Below, in pieces: positions 8,732 to 17,824 of a stretch of DNA of 64,000 bases. The stretch is from Arenibacter catalasegens. Lineage in GTDB: Bacteria > Bacteroidota > Bacteroidia > Flavobacteriales > Flavobacteriaceae. The position numbers were made by a program, and so were the translations under genes. Each line of letters opens with the position of its first letter. Position 1 is the first letter of the stretch. The stretch is from NCBI RefSeq assembly GCF_002909235.1, contig NZ_PHQQ01000006.1, positions 124,001 through 188,000 on the forward strand, written 5' to 3'. Below the pieces are notes generated by a model. That model was not told where the DNA came from. It searched no databases and saw only the letters and a program-made list of their open reading frames with translations.

Positions 8732-10102
8732 ATGAATTTTAGGATCAACATTCTCATATGCAGTGTGGCCCTTATGGCTTTATGTCTCCTAATGGCCTGT
8801 GTTAAGGATAAGGATTTCACGGTTCCCGAATCCAATTGTTCTTCGGGTCTTTCGGCGAATATTACTATGACAGCGCTAAAAGCACTATATGTTGATGAGG
8901 TTTTGCAGATTCAGGAAGATTGGGTTATTGAGGGTTATGTAGTATCGTCCGATGTGGCTGGCAATTTTTTCGGAACCCTTCACATACAGGATCATCCAAC
9001 CAACCCCACTCGTGGCTTACAATTGGAAATTGACCTTAGGGATTCACACTTATTTTATGAAGTTGGGTCAAAAGTTTTTTTAAAAACCAAGGGACTTTAT
9101 ATGGGTATGAGTAAGGGGGTTATCAAGTTGGGTGGCATTTTTAGTGCCTTTGGAAACCTTTCGGTAGGGCGTCTGCCAGCGGCAATAGTAGGGCAACATC
9201 TATTTAGTACATGTGATCCAATGCAACCGCTGGAATCTACCAAAACTACTATTGATGAGCTGGACGATTCCATGCTAAGCACCTTGATTCAGCTTAACGA
9301 TATGGAATTTTTATTGGACCAAGTGGGACAAGTATTTGCTGTAAAAGAGGAAGAAACCGTCAGAACGTTGACTAATTGTGAAGATTTGGAACTTGAACTT
9401 CTAAATAGCGGGTATTCAGATTTTCAGGCCAGCCTGTTGCCCGAAGGTAATGGAACCATAACTGGGGTTCTAACAAAGGATAATAGGGATTATCAATTGG
9501 TAATTAGGGATGTCTCTGATATTGCTTTTACTGCCATACGTTGTGAAGATTTGGTAGATGAATTTACATCAACAAAAATTTTTATTTCCGAATTGGCCGA
9601 TCCAGATAACAATGCTGGTGCGCGGTTCGTGGAGCTTTATAATTCAGATTCTGAATTACTCGATTTAAAAGGTTGGACTTTAGTGAGATATACTAACGCT
9701 AATACAGAAGTAAGTTCTGTCATTGATTTATCCGGATTTGTGGTTCAAGGAAAAAATACCTTAGTTATTTCGCCCAATGCTTCGGAATTTGAGTTGGTAT
9801 ATGGCTTCCAGGCAGATCGTAGTGTTTCCACAAATAGTCCTGCAGATTCCAATGGTGATGATAATTTGGAATTGGTGGACCCTTTTGGGAAGGTAATTGA
9901 TCGTTTTGGTGTTGTGGGTGAGGATGGTTCAGGTACCAACCACGAATTTGAGGATGGCAGGGCCGTAAGGCATGAGGACGTAACCACAGCCAATCCTATA
10001 TTTACAATTAGTGAATGGAACATATTTAATGACACTGGGGAGGCCGGTACCGTTAATCTGCCACAAAACGCTCCAGAAGATTTTAATCCAGGAATCCGTT
10101 AA
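8732..10102 (+). CDS. DUF5689 and lamin-tail domain lipoprotein
   Basis: The 456-residue protein has a lipoprotein signal with Cys23 (LLMAC), so it is anchored in the outer membrane and may face outward. Residues about 45-270 match DUF5689, an OB-fold-like domain (WVIEGYVVSSDVAGNFF, LHIQDHP). Residues about 280-405 look like a lamin-tail domain (IFISELADPDN, RFVELYN, LDLKGWTLVRY). Lamin-tail domains occur in secreted bacterial nucleases and nucleic-acid-binding surface proteins. The position after a TonB receptor and near a secreted EEP enzyme fits surface capture of nucleic acid, which is inference. The stop overlaps the convergent response regulator gene by 4 bases. Confidence 0.85.
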   Translation: MNFRINILICSVALMALCLLMACVKDKDFTVPESNCSSGLSANITMTALKALYVDEVLQIQEDWVIEGYVVSSDVAGNFFGTLHIQDHPTNPTRGLQLEIDLRDSHLFYEVGSKVFLKTKGLYMGMSKGVIKLGGIFSAFGNLSVGRLPAAIVGQHLFSTCDPMQPLESTKTTIDELDDSMLSTLIQLNDMEFLLDQVGQVFAVKEEETVRTLTNCEDLELELLNSGYSDFQASLLPEGNGTITGVLTKDNRDYQLVIRDVSDIAFTAIRCEDLVDEFTSTKIFISELADPDNNAGARFVELYNSDSELLDLKGWTLVRYTNANTEVSSVIDLSGFVVQGKNTLVISPNASEFELVYGFQADRSVSTNSPADSNGDDNLELVDPFGKVIDRFGVVGEDGSGTNHEFEDGRAVRHEDVTTANPIFTISEWNIFNDTGEAGTVNLPQNAPEDFNPGIR

Positions 10103-10512
10103 TTTTCAGAGTTGCGAATATCTGACAATAATTTAACCAAATCATTTGATTTTATAGGTTTTAGGATGTAGCTGCTGACCAAACTATAGTTTTTGGCCTT
10201 AAGAATATCCCGTGGGTCTATGGAGGAACTAATAATATAAATGGTAACCTTTTCTGTATTGCTATTCGGAATCTTTATAAAATCCTCCAAAAACTCCCAT
10301 CCATCCATTATGGGCATATTAAGGTCCAATAAAATAATGGCTGGTAGCGCTGTGCCCTCCTCAACCATAGTATTTAATCCGTCTATTGCATCTTGTCCAT
10401 TATTGTAGATAATTATTGTATCACAAAAGTCGATTTCCTTCATTGATTTTTTAATCCCATAAATGGCTATAGGATCATCATCAATAATACAACTGCTTTC
10501 AATTTTCCCCAT
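10099..10512 (-). CDS. single-domain response regulator (CheY/Rcp1-like)
   Basis: The 137-residue protein is a receiver domain without an output domain. The acidic pocket is D11-D13, the phosphoacceptor is D63 in LLDLNMPIMDGWEF, and the conserved Lys is in SYILKPIK. It follows the PAS histidine kinase with a 32-base gap on the same strand, so the two form an operon and probably a phosphorelay pair. Output is likely by protein-protein contact. Confidence 0.92.
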   Translation of the reverse strand: MGKIESSCIIDDDPIAIYGIKKSMKEIDFCDTIIIYNNGQDAIDGLNTMVEEGTALPAIILLDLNMPIMDGWEFLEDFIKIPNSNTEKVTIYIISSSIDPRDILKAKNYSLVSSYILKPIKSNDLVKLLSDIRNSEN

Positions 10513-10544
10513 TATCTTAATAGTTTTAAGTTAGTGTTTAGTTT

Positions 10545-12743
10545 TTATGCAGCATCAAAGGTAATTTTGAAAAGGGTACCTTCGTCAACAACACTTTCCA
10601 CTTCAATTTTACCGTTCATAGCCTCTATTTGGTTTTTGGTTATGAAAAGTCCAATTCCCTTGGCATCCTCATGCTTGTGAAAGGTTTTGTACATCCCAAA
10701 CAATTTTTCACCATGTCTTTCTAGGTTAATTCCCAACCCATTATCCTTAAAATTCAAAACTATGGTCTTCTCAACTTTATTGGCTTGAATCGAAATTCTT
10801 GGGATTCTATTTGGGCTACTGTATTTGATACTGTTGGTAAAAAGATTTAAAAGAATACTATCTAGATAGGCATGGATTCCTTTAACCTTAATGGATTGGT
10901 CTATGGAGATATCGCATTCCACATTTTTTTGCTGTAGGAGAGCACTAATATTTTTCTCAACGTTTTTAACAATTGCGTTTAAATTCACATCTTTTAATTG
11001 ACCTTTTGCTTCAGTAGTGATCTGCACAACTTCATTTAAGTGCATAACCGTTTCATCTAAGCTTTCCGAAGCATCCATTATCATTGCTTCGATCTCTTTT
11101 CTTTCGCTTTCCCCTTCCTCATCAACTAAATAGTTTGATAGCATGGAGAGATTGGATGAGTGTGACCGTAGATTGTGTGACACAATATGCGCAAAGTTTA
11201 ATAAACTGTTATTTTGATTCTTGGTTAATTCCAAAAATTCCTCGGATTTCTTCTGGGCTTCGATTTTAGCTGAAATATCCATAACCTGGGAGATAAAATG
11301 GGAAAGATTTCCTTCAATATCCTTTACTGCCGTAACGGTAAGGACCACATATACGATATGTCCCTCTTTATGCAAATATCTTTTTTCCAAATGGTAACTA
11401 TTTCCTTGTCCATCTAATAGTGTTTGCAAATGTTCTAAATCACTGTTAAGATCTTCTGGATGTGTAATATCTTGAAAGTTAAGTTTTAGAAGCTCCTTCC
11501 TTGAATATCCCAAGCTAATGCAGAGGCTGTCATTTACGTCCAACCAAGAGCCATCCTTTGCTACCAATGCCATTCCTACTGCCGAAGATTTGAAAGACCC
11601 CTTGAAAGATTCCTCACTTTTGTCCAATTTCAATTGGGTATTAACAAGTTGTGTAATATCCCAATTGGTGCCTACCATTTTAATAATTTTCCCATCACTA
11701 TCCTTAAAAAGTCCTGCATTGGCTTTGATATGTTTAACGGAACCATCGGGATGAATAATTCTAAATTGCGTTTTAAAATCTTGAATTCCTGACAATGCCA
11801 AATCAAACTCTTTTAAGCACCTATCTAGGTCTTCTGGGTGTACAGTAGCTTTCCAGGATTCAAAATCACCCTTGAATTCTTCTCGCTTTACTCCAAATAG
11901 TGGGAACATTTGTTCGTTCCACTCCAGTTGGTCATGAAGGACATTGTATTCCCAAATTCCAATATTGGCTACTTCAGTGGCCAAATCCAACCTTTCCTTA
12001 ATTTGTGCATTCTTAATCTCGGCCTTTTTCTCTTTATCTATATCTTGAAAAATTCCATAAAGCCGAACACATTTTCCTTCAACAAACTCTGGCATACCTT
12101 TGGCCCGTACCCATAGTTCTTTGCCTTTTGCCGTTATAATCTGCAATTCTGTATCCCAGGCTTCTCCGTTGGTGACAGCATTGTGGATCAACTTGGTAAT
12201 ATTTCCCCTGTGTTCACCTTCTTTATAAAAGTTAATTCCAGTATCCAAAGTAGGTATATAATCTAAAGGCACTTCATGTATTTCCTTAGTGATTTTGGAC
12301 CAATGAATGGTATTGGTAATCATATCCAAATCCCAACCACCCATTTTGGCTACATTTTCGGCAGCTATCAGAAGTTCTTTAACACGTTTCTCAGTGGTTA
12401 TGTTCGTATGGGTGATTATCAAGCCACCAATTACATCGTCTGACTGTTTCCAGGGTTTAATGTTCCATTTATACCATTGGCGACTGCCATCGGGCATGAT
12501 ATGCCTTTGCTCATGCACAATATTATCCTTTAATGAAATACTATTTTCTAGGACTTTTCGAAATATTGGGGAGGAATTGGGAACTACATCAAAAAAGGAT
12601 TTTCCTACAATTACCTTGTCTGAGGTCATAAATGTTTGTTCCCATGAGCTGGAACAATTTATAAAACAGAGGTTGATGTCTAATGTGGCAATGGCTATAG
12701 GAGCTTCTTCTATTGAAATGGTTCGTACTAATGTGTCCAACAT
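10545..12743 (-). CDS. multi-PAS sensor histidine kinase, no membrane segment
   Basis: The 732-residue protein has four PAS/PAC units (roughly 8-115, 120-235, 245-370 and 375-495). A dimerisation/phosphoacceptor region follows with the H-box IVSHNLRSH, then a HATPase_c domain with the N-box (LFTNSIKYS), the G1 box (FKDNGLGIN) and the G2 region (AKGIGLFITKN). No signal peptide or transmembrane helix is present, so it senses a cytoplasmic cue. The repeated WxxTVHPED and HPEDL motifs are typical of PAS_3-type folds. It is co-transcribed with the receiver-only regulator. Its ligand and target are unknown. Confidence 0.93.
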   Translation of the reverse strand: MLDTLVRTISIEEAPIAIATLDINLCFINCSSSWEQTFMTSDKVIVGKSFFDVVPNSSPIFRKVLENSISLKDNIVHEQRHIMPDGSRQWYKWNIKPWKQSDDVIGGLIITHTNITTEKRVKELLIAAENVAKMGGWDLDMITNTIHWSKITKEIHEVPLDYIPTLDTGINFYKEGEHRGNITKLIHNAVTNGEAWDTELQIITAKGKELWVRAKGMPEFVEGKCVRLYGIFQDIDKEKKAEIKNAQIKERLDLATEVANIGIWEYNVLHDQLEWNEQMFPLFGVKREEFKGDFESWKATVHPEDLDRCLKEFDLALSGIQDFKTQFRIIHPDGSVKHIKANAGLFKDSDGKIIKMVGTNWDITQLVNTQLKLDKSEESFKGSFKSSAVGMALVAKDGSWLDVNDSLCISLGYSRKELLKLNFQDITHPEDLNSDLEHLQTLLDGQGNSYHLEKRYLHKEGHIVYVVLTVTAVKDIEGNLSHFISQVMDISAKIEAQKKSEEFLELTKNQNNSLLNFAHIVSHNLRSHSSNLSMLSNYLVDEEGESERKEIEAMIMDASESLDETVMHLNEVVQITTEAKGQLKDVNLNAIVKNVEKNISALLQQKNVECDISIDQSIKVKGIHAYLDSILLNLFTNSIKYSSPNRIPRISIQANKVEKTIVLNFKDNGLGINLERHGEKLFGMYKTFHKHEDAKGIGLFITKNQIEAMNGKIEVESVVDEGTLFKITFDAA

Positions 12744-13092
12744 TATGTATTATTTAAGTGGAATTAATCATGTATTCTGTACAGAACGTAGGAATATACG
12801 TATAAATTGTAATATAGTTATGAATTGGCCAGGGATAGTATATTTTTTTGAATTATATAATGGGACTAAGGTGGACTTCAGTTTGAGATTTGCATCAAAG
12901 GGTTTAATTACTTCGCTAGACATTTGTAAATAATAAAATAAGCAATTAGGACAAAACGCCCGGCTTATAGGTAATGGACCATTTTGGATGGTATTTAGGT
13001 TAATTGGCAATAGGTTGAAATATGGGTGAAACCAATATTTCAATGAATATAAGTGATGGTTTTTTCATACATTTAACTAACAGAAATTAACT
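12744..13092. other. 349-base intergenic region without a convincing gene
   Basis: This is the divergent space between the histidine kinase and the ankyrin gene, so it must hold promoters for both. A 91-codon minus-strand frame inside it lacks any recognisable domain and reads like noncoding sequence. No clear TAnnTTTG box or hairpin stood out. Confidence 0.5.
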
Positions 13093-13563
13093 ATGAACGA
13101 ATTTTTCTTTAATGAAATTAGAAACGGGAACTTCGATGAGGTAAGGGCCATGTTGCAGAAAAATCCCTTACTGCTGGACAGTAAGGACCAACGGGGATCT
13201 ACACCGCTTATCTTATCTACGTATTATGACCAAGAGGAAATAACCGATCTTTTATTGGAAAATGGCGCCAAAATTGATGCCAAGGACGCCTCCGGTAATA
13301 CGGCCCTGATGGGCGTCTGCTTTAAAGGTTATACGGATGTTGCCAAAAGGTTGATAGACATAGGAGCGAGTATAAACGAACGTAATACTATGGGTGCTAC
13401 GTGTCTTATTTATGCGGCAACATTCAATAGGGAGGAGATTGCGAAAATGCTTTTGGCCAAGGGAGTGGATACAACGATCAAGGATGTTCGCGGTCTTTCT
13501 GCTCTGGATCATGCAAAAGAACAAGGGACACAATCACTTATTACTTTACTGGAAAATTCTTGA
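13093..13563 (+). CDS. ankyrin repeat protein
   Basis: The 156-residue protein consists of about four ankyrin repeats with the usual G.TPL..A/S and LL..GA....D patterns (GSTPLILSTYYDQEEITDLL, GNTALMGVCFKGY, GATCLIYAATFNREEIAKML). There is no signal peptide, so it is probably cytoplasmic and a protein-binding module. In some bacteria such proteins accompany catalases, but none lies here. It is followed closely by a 44-codon frame and the amidase gene, suggesting one transcript. Confidence 0.9.
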   Translation: MNEFFFNEIRNGNFDEVRAMLQKNPLLLDSKDQRGSTPLILSTYYDQEEITDLLLENGAKIDAKDASGNTALMGVCFKGYTDVAKRLIDIGASINERNTMGATCLIYAATFNREEIAKMLLAKGVDTTIKDVRGLSALDHAKEQGTQSLITLLENS

Positions 13564-13572
13564 AATAAATTT

Positions 13573-13707
13573 ATGGATTTGCAGGGAGCCGCTCTTTTTG
13601 ATATTGACAATCTGCCGGAACTATCAAAGGACAGGATTTTGGATTCACAAATTGATCAACTGTACAAACTGGCCACCATGAATCATCCGGAAATGTATTT
13701 TGATTAG
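13573..13707 (+). CDS. possible 44-residue protein between ankyrin and amidase genes
   Basis: An ATG frame starts 9 bases after the ankyrin stop and ends 17 bases before the amidase start. The translation (MDLQGAALFDIDNL... ending PEMYFD) is acidic and has no membrane segment or known motif. The tight packing in a same-strand run is the only support. It could be a chance frame. Confidence 0.4.
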   Translation: MDLQGAALFDIDNLPELSKDRILDSQIDQLYKLATMNHPEMYFD

Positions 13708-13724
13708 GGCAATAGGAAATTCAA

Positions 13725-14495
13725 ATGGAACTCAAAATAGCAATTATTCAGTCCTCCCTTGTATGGGAGAATCCAGAAAAGAATAGAGAAAATTTTTCAA
13801 GTAAACTGGATTCAATTACTCCTGATGTTGATTTGATAGTGCTCCCGGAAATGTTTAGCACGGGCTTTACTATGTCTCCTCAAAATATAGCCAGGGAGGA
13901 AGGGGAAAAGACCGTTAAATGGATGCAACAGGAAGCAGAGAGAAAAAATGTGGCCTTAGTCGGAAGTGTAGTCTTTTTTGCTGATGGGAATTATTATAAT
14001 AGACTTTGGTTTGTGGAGCCCGATGGAAAATTGAGTTACTATAACAAGAGACATACCTTTACCCTTGCAGGTGAGGATAAGGTATATAGCAGAGGGGAAA
14101 AAAAGATTATCATTGACTACAAAGGGTTTAAGATCTGTCCCCTTATTTGTTACGATCTTCGCTTTCCTGTATGGGCCAGAAACACTGAGAATTATGATGT
14201 TCTTATCTATGTTGCCAATTGGCCAGAACCAAGAATAAAAGCCTGGGACGTGCTACTTAAAGCACGTGCTATTGAAAATATGGCATACGTGATCGGGGTC
14301 AATAGGACAGGGACGGATAATGCCGGGAATAACTATCCTGGCCATTCCACAGTAAATGATGTTTTGGGCGACCCAGTTGTTTTTTCAGAGGAGGAAACGA
14401 TACTTTATGCTACTTTGAGCAAGAAACATATTTCCAAGGCCAGAGAGAAATTGAAATTTTTGGACGATAGGGACTATTTTAGTTTGAAAGAGTAA
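13725..14495 (+). CDS. nitrilase-superfamily amidohydrolase (omega-amidase/YafV-like)
   Basis: The 256-residue protein has the complete carbon-nitrogen hydrolase triad: Glu in VLPEMFSTGF, Lys in YYNKRHTF and the Cys nucleophile in LICYDLRFPVWAR. The motif order and the length match the YafV/Nit2-type omega-amidases, which hydrolyse alpha-ketoglutaramate and related deaminated amides. It is cytoplasmic. Its last 17 bases overlap the convergent Ig-like lipoprotein gene. Confidence 0.9.
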   Translation: MELKIAIIQSSLVWENPEKNRENFSSKLDSITPDVDLIVLPEMFSTGFTMSPQNIAREEGEKTVKWMQQEAERKNVALVGSVVFFADGNYYNRLWFVEPDGKLSYYNKRHTFTLAGEDKVYSRGEKKIIIDYKGFKICPLICYDLRFPVWARNTENYDVLIYVANWPEPRIKAWDVLLKARAIENMAYVIGVNRTGTDNAGNNYPGHSTVNDVLGDPVVFSEEETILYATLSKKHISKAREKLKFLDDRDYFSLKE

Positions 14496-16101
14496 AGGTT
14501 TGTTCAAGTTCCCAGTTGGCCCTTACCTCCAAGACATTTGGGTAATAGACTACTCTTTCTGGTTGAGTTTGTTGAATATAATTTCCCGTGTCCCACTTTT
14601 GGTTGCCATTACTATCAAATATTAACCGTATCAGATACTTGGAAGGCACAATATTGCTGAACTCGAAAACCGTGGGTTCCGTTGCGAACATTTCCTTTTT
14701 TGTAACCCCTTTCTCATCTGTTAATTGTACAATTAAAGGATAGCTGACAGGGCCTTCTAGGGTAAGGCTTAAATTCCCAAAATCAGCATAACTTTTGGTA
14801 GAAAGTTTGTACGAAATGGTATCGTTTTCAATGCCAAAAAAATCGGTTACACTTCCAGGGAGTAAATCCAAGGTATAATTTTCGTTGGGCTCTACTTCAA
14901 AATCAAAATCAATTTTATTGCCCAAGGTGTCCAATTCCATGGCAACTAGTACCAAAGTAGAATCCTTTCGCATCATACTTATTTTAGAACTATCAATTTT
15001 TGAAATGGGTGTATTGGCCCCGATATAAAATGGATTTCCAAATTCTAGTGATCCTCGCTGATTGGGTTGTAAAATCAGTGAGTCCATAGCTACTTTTTTT
15101 GTTTTTACGCTAAAGGTGTCTATAAGTCTTTCCTTTTCATTGGAGACCGTAAAAACCAGTGAATCCGCTTTAAAGGGGGTAAACCAGTAGTTTAGTGTGT
15201 CCTTATCCCGCTCTTTTGTGATTTTTGTTCTAACGGTATCCGGCAATGTGCTTAAATTTTTGATCGAGATATCCTTGACATTGCCCTGATAACCAAAAAT
15301 AATTTTGTTTTTCGCCGCAAAATTTGGGACAGAAATACTATAATCCGGTAATTCCTTGAACAAAGTTAATAGATAAACAGAATCTGTAGGGAGGCTTAAG
15401 GTATCCTTTATAAATGCAATTTTATCTGTCTTTTGATTAAAAATGTTGTTTTTGGCCTCGTCTTTAACTCCGAACATAGCATATTTTCCCTCCTTTAAAT
15501 TCTTTAAATGAAAGATGGGAGTACTGTCCAGCGTATTAGCAATATAATTTGGAGGTTGCCTATAAATAGTAGAATCGGTATAGGTGCTATCTATTTCGTA
15601 GAGCATAATACTTATAAACGTATCAGCCTTCTTATTGAAGGCATCTTTTACCACACCAGAGACGGTAAGGGAATCTATATAATCACCAGTTGAAAATACA
15701 TATGTGAAAAAACGATTAGGGTTGCCTTCGTTATTGTCAATAATACTTAGGCCGAAATTGAAGGTATAAGTGGTATTCGCTTTTAGGGTATCTTTTAGGA
15801 TGATTTCCACATATTTATTAGCTGATCCCTGCGGGGTGATTATAGGTGTGTATTTCAATGGTGGGGACACTATAAGCTGCTTGTCAATATCCTTGAGCTT
15901 AACATACTCGTCAAAATACAATCGAATTTTAGTGGCCTTAAAATTAATGGACATATTCTTTGGTTCTGCCTTTATCAACTTAGGTGGCGTAAGATCTTTA
16001 TCGCCTCCACTGGGCGCACCTCTTCGGGCACATTGTACCAGGGCCGAGACCGTTAATAACAAAAATAAAAACCCTAAAATGCGTTGGATCATAGTAGTCA
16101 T
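14479..16101 (-). CDS. Ig-like (Big_5/SbsA type) lipoprotein
   Basis: A lipoprotein with lipobox VQC (Cys24 from the ATG at 16101), followed by an SbsA-like Ig domain (TPPKLIKAEP...IRLYFDEYVKL, about 45-145) and further beta-rich repeats. The C-terminal part has the FDSNGNQKWDTG motif common in this flavobacterial family. The frame extends to a TTG at 16116, but the ATG codons at 16101 and 16092 place the signal sequence at the right distance. Homologues are widespread in Bacteroidota and their role is not established. It is probably co-transcribed with comF upstream (44-base gap). Confidence 0.85.
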   Translation of the reverse strand: MTTMIQRILGFLFLLLTVSALVQCARRGAPSGGDKDLTPPKLIKAEPKNMSINFKATKIRLYFDEYVKLKDIDKQLIVSPPLKYTPIITPQGSANKYVEIILKDTLKANTTYTFNFGLSIIDNNEGNPNRFFTYVFSTGDYIDSLTVSGVVKDAFNKKADTFISIMLYEIDSTYTDSTIYRQPPNYIANTLDSTPIFHLKNLKEGKYAMFGVKDEAKNNIFNQKTDKIAFIKDTLSLPTDSVYLLTLFKELPDYSISVPNFAAKNKIIFGYQGNVKDISIKNLSTLPDTVRTKITKERDKDTLNYWFTPFKADSLVFTVSNEKERLIDTFSVKTKKVAMDSLILQPNQRGSLEFGNPFYIGANTPISKIDSSKISMMRKDSTLVLVAMELDTLGNKIDFDFEVEPNENYTLDLLPGSVTDFFGIENDTISYKLSTKSYADFGNLSLTLEGPVSYPLIVQLTDEKGVTKKEMFATEPTVFEFSNIVPSKYLIRLIFDSNGNQKWDTGNYIQQTQPERVVYYPNVLEVRANWELEQTFTLSN

Positions 16102-16145
16102 GAAAATGTTCAACAAAGAAACAACTAATTTGTAGAATTGTAAAA

Positions 16146-16847
16146 TTAAGGTACAATAGCCATGGAGGCAATATATATATTTATCCCTTGCGTGTGTGAT
16201 AATGCTGTGGCACAGGCTTCCATTGTTGCCCCTGTTGTAATAACATCGTCCAATAATAGTACGTTCTTATTCCTGAATATCTCATAATCCGTTAAAACAT
16301 AAAGGGCTTGTTTATTTTGCCACCTAAGGATTCTGGACTTTTTGGTTTGCGTCTTTGTATTGGCAGTTTTAAGCAATACGCCATCTATGTATTGGGCATT
16401 GATATGAATGGCGATTGATTTTGCAAAAAGGGCTACTTGGTTAAAACCTCTTTTTCTTAATTTTTTTCGGTGTAGCGGAACGGGGATTACATAGTCAATT
16501 TTGTTGAGGAAGTTGTTTTCCTTTAAAATATGGCCATACCAATTCCCTAAAAATGAACCAATTTGTTCTTGGTTTCTATATTTTAAATAGTGGATAAGAC
16601 TCTTTACAATTCCTTTTTCGGTAAAAAATAGAAATGCACTTGCCTTGATTATGTTAATTCTTCCGTAAAAAATACGGTCAACAGGGTTTTCTGCGTTAAA
16701 TGTATATTCGGTGAGTGGTAATTGATTCCGACAAACGGTACAAACATGTTCTTCTCCTCTGTATAATGGTGCATTACATCCAAAACATAGCCTTGGCACA
16801 AGGACTGTGTTGATATCGTTTAGTATATTTGAAATCTTGGAATACAC
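16146..16847 (-). CDS. ComF family phosphoribosyltransferase-like protein
   Basis: The 233-residue protein has an N-terminal zinc-finger-like double CxxC (CFGC and CTVC around residues 21-39). It is followed by a PRTase domain with VPVPLHRKKLRKRGFNQ and the PRPP loop LLLDDVITTGAT. This layout is that of ComF, needed for DNA uptake during transformation in several bacteria. Competence has not been shown for most flavobacteria that carry it. Confidence 0.92.
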   Translation of the reverse strand: MYSKISNILNDINTVLVPRLCFGCNAPLYRGEEHVCTVCRNQLPLTEYTFNAENPVDRIFYGRINIIKASAFLFFTEKGIVKSLIHYLKYRNQEQIGSFLGNWYGHILKENNFLNKIDYVIPVPLHRKKLRKRGFNQVALFAKSIAIHINAQYIDGVLLKTANTKTQTKKSRILRWQNKQALYVLTDYEIFRNKNVLLLDDVITTGATMEACATALSHTQGINIYIASMAIVP

Positions 16848-16890
16848 AAATCTAGATTACTATTAACCTACTTAATACGCATGCTTTTAG

Positions 16891-17787
16891 ATGGATACTG
16901 AAGATAATAAATTTAATTATAAGATAATACTTGCCGCTTTGGCAGCTATTATATTAGGTATTCTAATTGCCTTCTACTATAGTTATGCCCAATCCAAAAG
17001 TCGCATTGGTTTTTTGGAGCAAGAGAAAGAATTGTTGGTCAAGGACCTTACTTTAATGAAATCTGACGTAGATCGGCTTTCGGCACTTAATGAGGTCAAT
17101 GAAATTGAATTGCAAGATTCTAAATATAGAGTACAACAATTGTTGGATTCCGTGGGACGTTTGAACTTTACAGTTGAAAAATTAAAGGAATACAAAACCG
17201 AACTTAGGAAACTTGAAGCCAAAAATGATAGCCTTAAGCTAAAGAACAATTTCCTAAAATATAATAATATGCTCCTTGGTAATAAATATGAGGAAACCAG
17301 GAAGATGATCGAAGAGCTAAGGGGAAAGAGCAGTTCATTGGCAGAAGCAGAGGCTTTACTGCGGAGGAAGAACAAAGAGCTGAGTCAAGAGCTTAAGACC
17401 AAAAGCTATCTTAAATTGGAAAATTCCGAAGGTAGTGGATTTAGGTTTCGATCTGGGAAACATATTAAGACCAATAAGGCCAATATCATATCCAAGCTAA
17501 GAGGATGTGTCACTATTATGGGGAATCCCAATTCTAAAAATGAAGAAAGGGTGATTTACTTTCAGTTCATGGGACCTAATATGGGTGTAATCGAAGATAA
17601 TGCCAACACTATTTCCGTAAATGGCAATGTTTATAGCAAACGTGTGGAGCTAGTTTTTATGGGCCAGGAGTTTAGTGTTTGCGATGCGATATCTGTACCG
17701 GAAGGGTCTTTGGGCGAAGGAACTTATACCCTTAATGTTTTCGAAAATGAAAAATTATTGGCGTCTTCGGAATTTCAATTAAAATAA
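16891..17787 (+). CDS. membrane-anchored coiled-coil protein, function unknown
   Basis: The 298-residue protein has a single N-terminal membrane helix (about 10-32) without a cleavage site. A long charged coiled coil (about 38-170) follows, then a beta-rich C-terminal domain (about 185-298) containing RGCVTIMGNPNSKN and YFQFMGPNMGV. Similar proteins occur next to glyS and comF in flavobacteria, in my recollection. It is probably anchored in the inner membrane with the coil in the periplasm. No enzymatic motif is visible. Confidence 0.75.
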   Translation: MDTEDNKFNYKIILAALAAIILGILIAFYYSYAQSKSRIGFLEQEKELLVKDLTLMKSDVDRLSALNEVNEIELQDSKYRVQQLLDSVGRLNFTVEKLKEYKTELRKLEAKNDSLKLKNNFLKYNNMLLGNKYEETRKMIEELRGKSSSLAEAEALLRRKNKELSQELKTKSYLKLENSEGSGFRFRSGKHIKTNKANIISKLRGCVTIMGNPNSKNEERVIYFQFMGPNMGVIEDNANTISVNGNVYSKRVELVFMGQEFSVCDAISVPEGSLGEGTYTLNVFENEKLLASSEFQLK

Positions 17788-17812
17788 AGCCCCACCTTTT
17801 ATACTATTATTA

Positions 17813-17820
17813 TATTTTTG
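17813..17820 (+). promoter_or_regulatory. candidate -7 box of glyS, unusually close to its ATG
   Basis: TATTTTTG fits TAnnTTTG and ends only 4 bases before the glyS ATG at 17825. With the usual 5-7 base distance to the start site, the transcript would begin at or inside the start codon, that is, it would be leaderless. Confidence 0.35.
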
Positions 17821-17824
17821 CCAA

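Noticed and set aside
12768-13043. 91-codon minus-strand frame upstream of the histidine kinase
   Set aside because: Composition reads as noncoding, no motif is present, and the region must hold divergent promoters.
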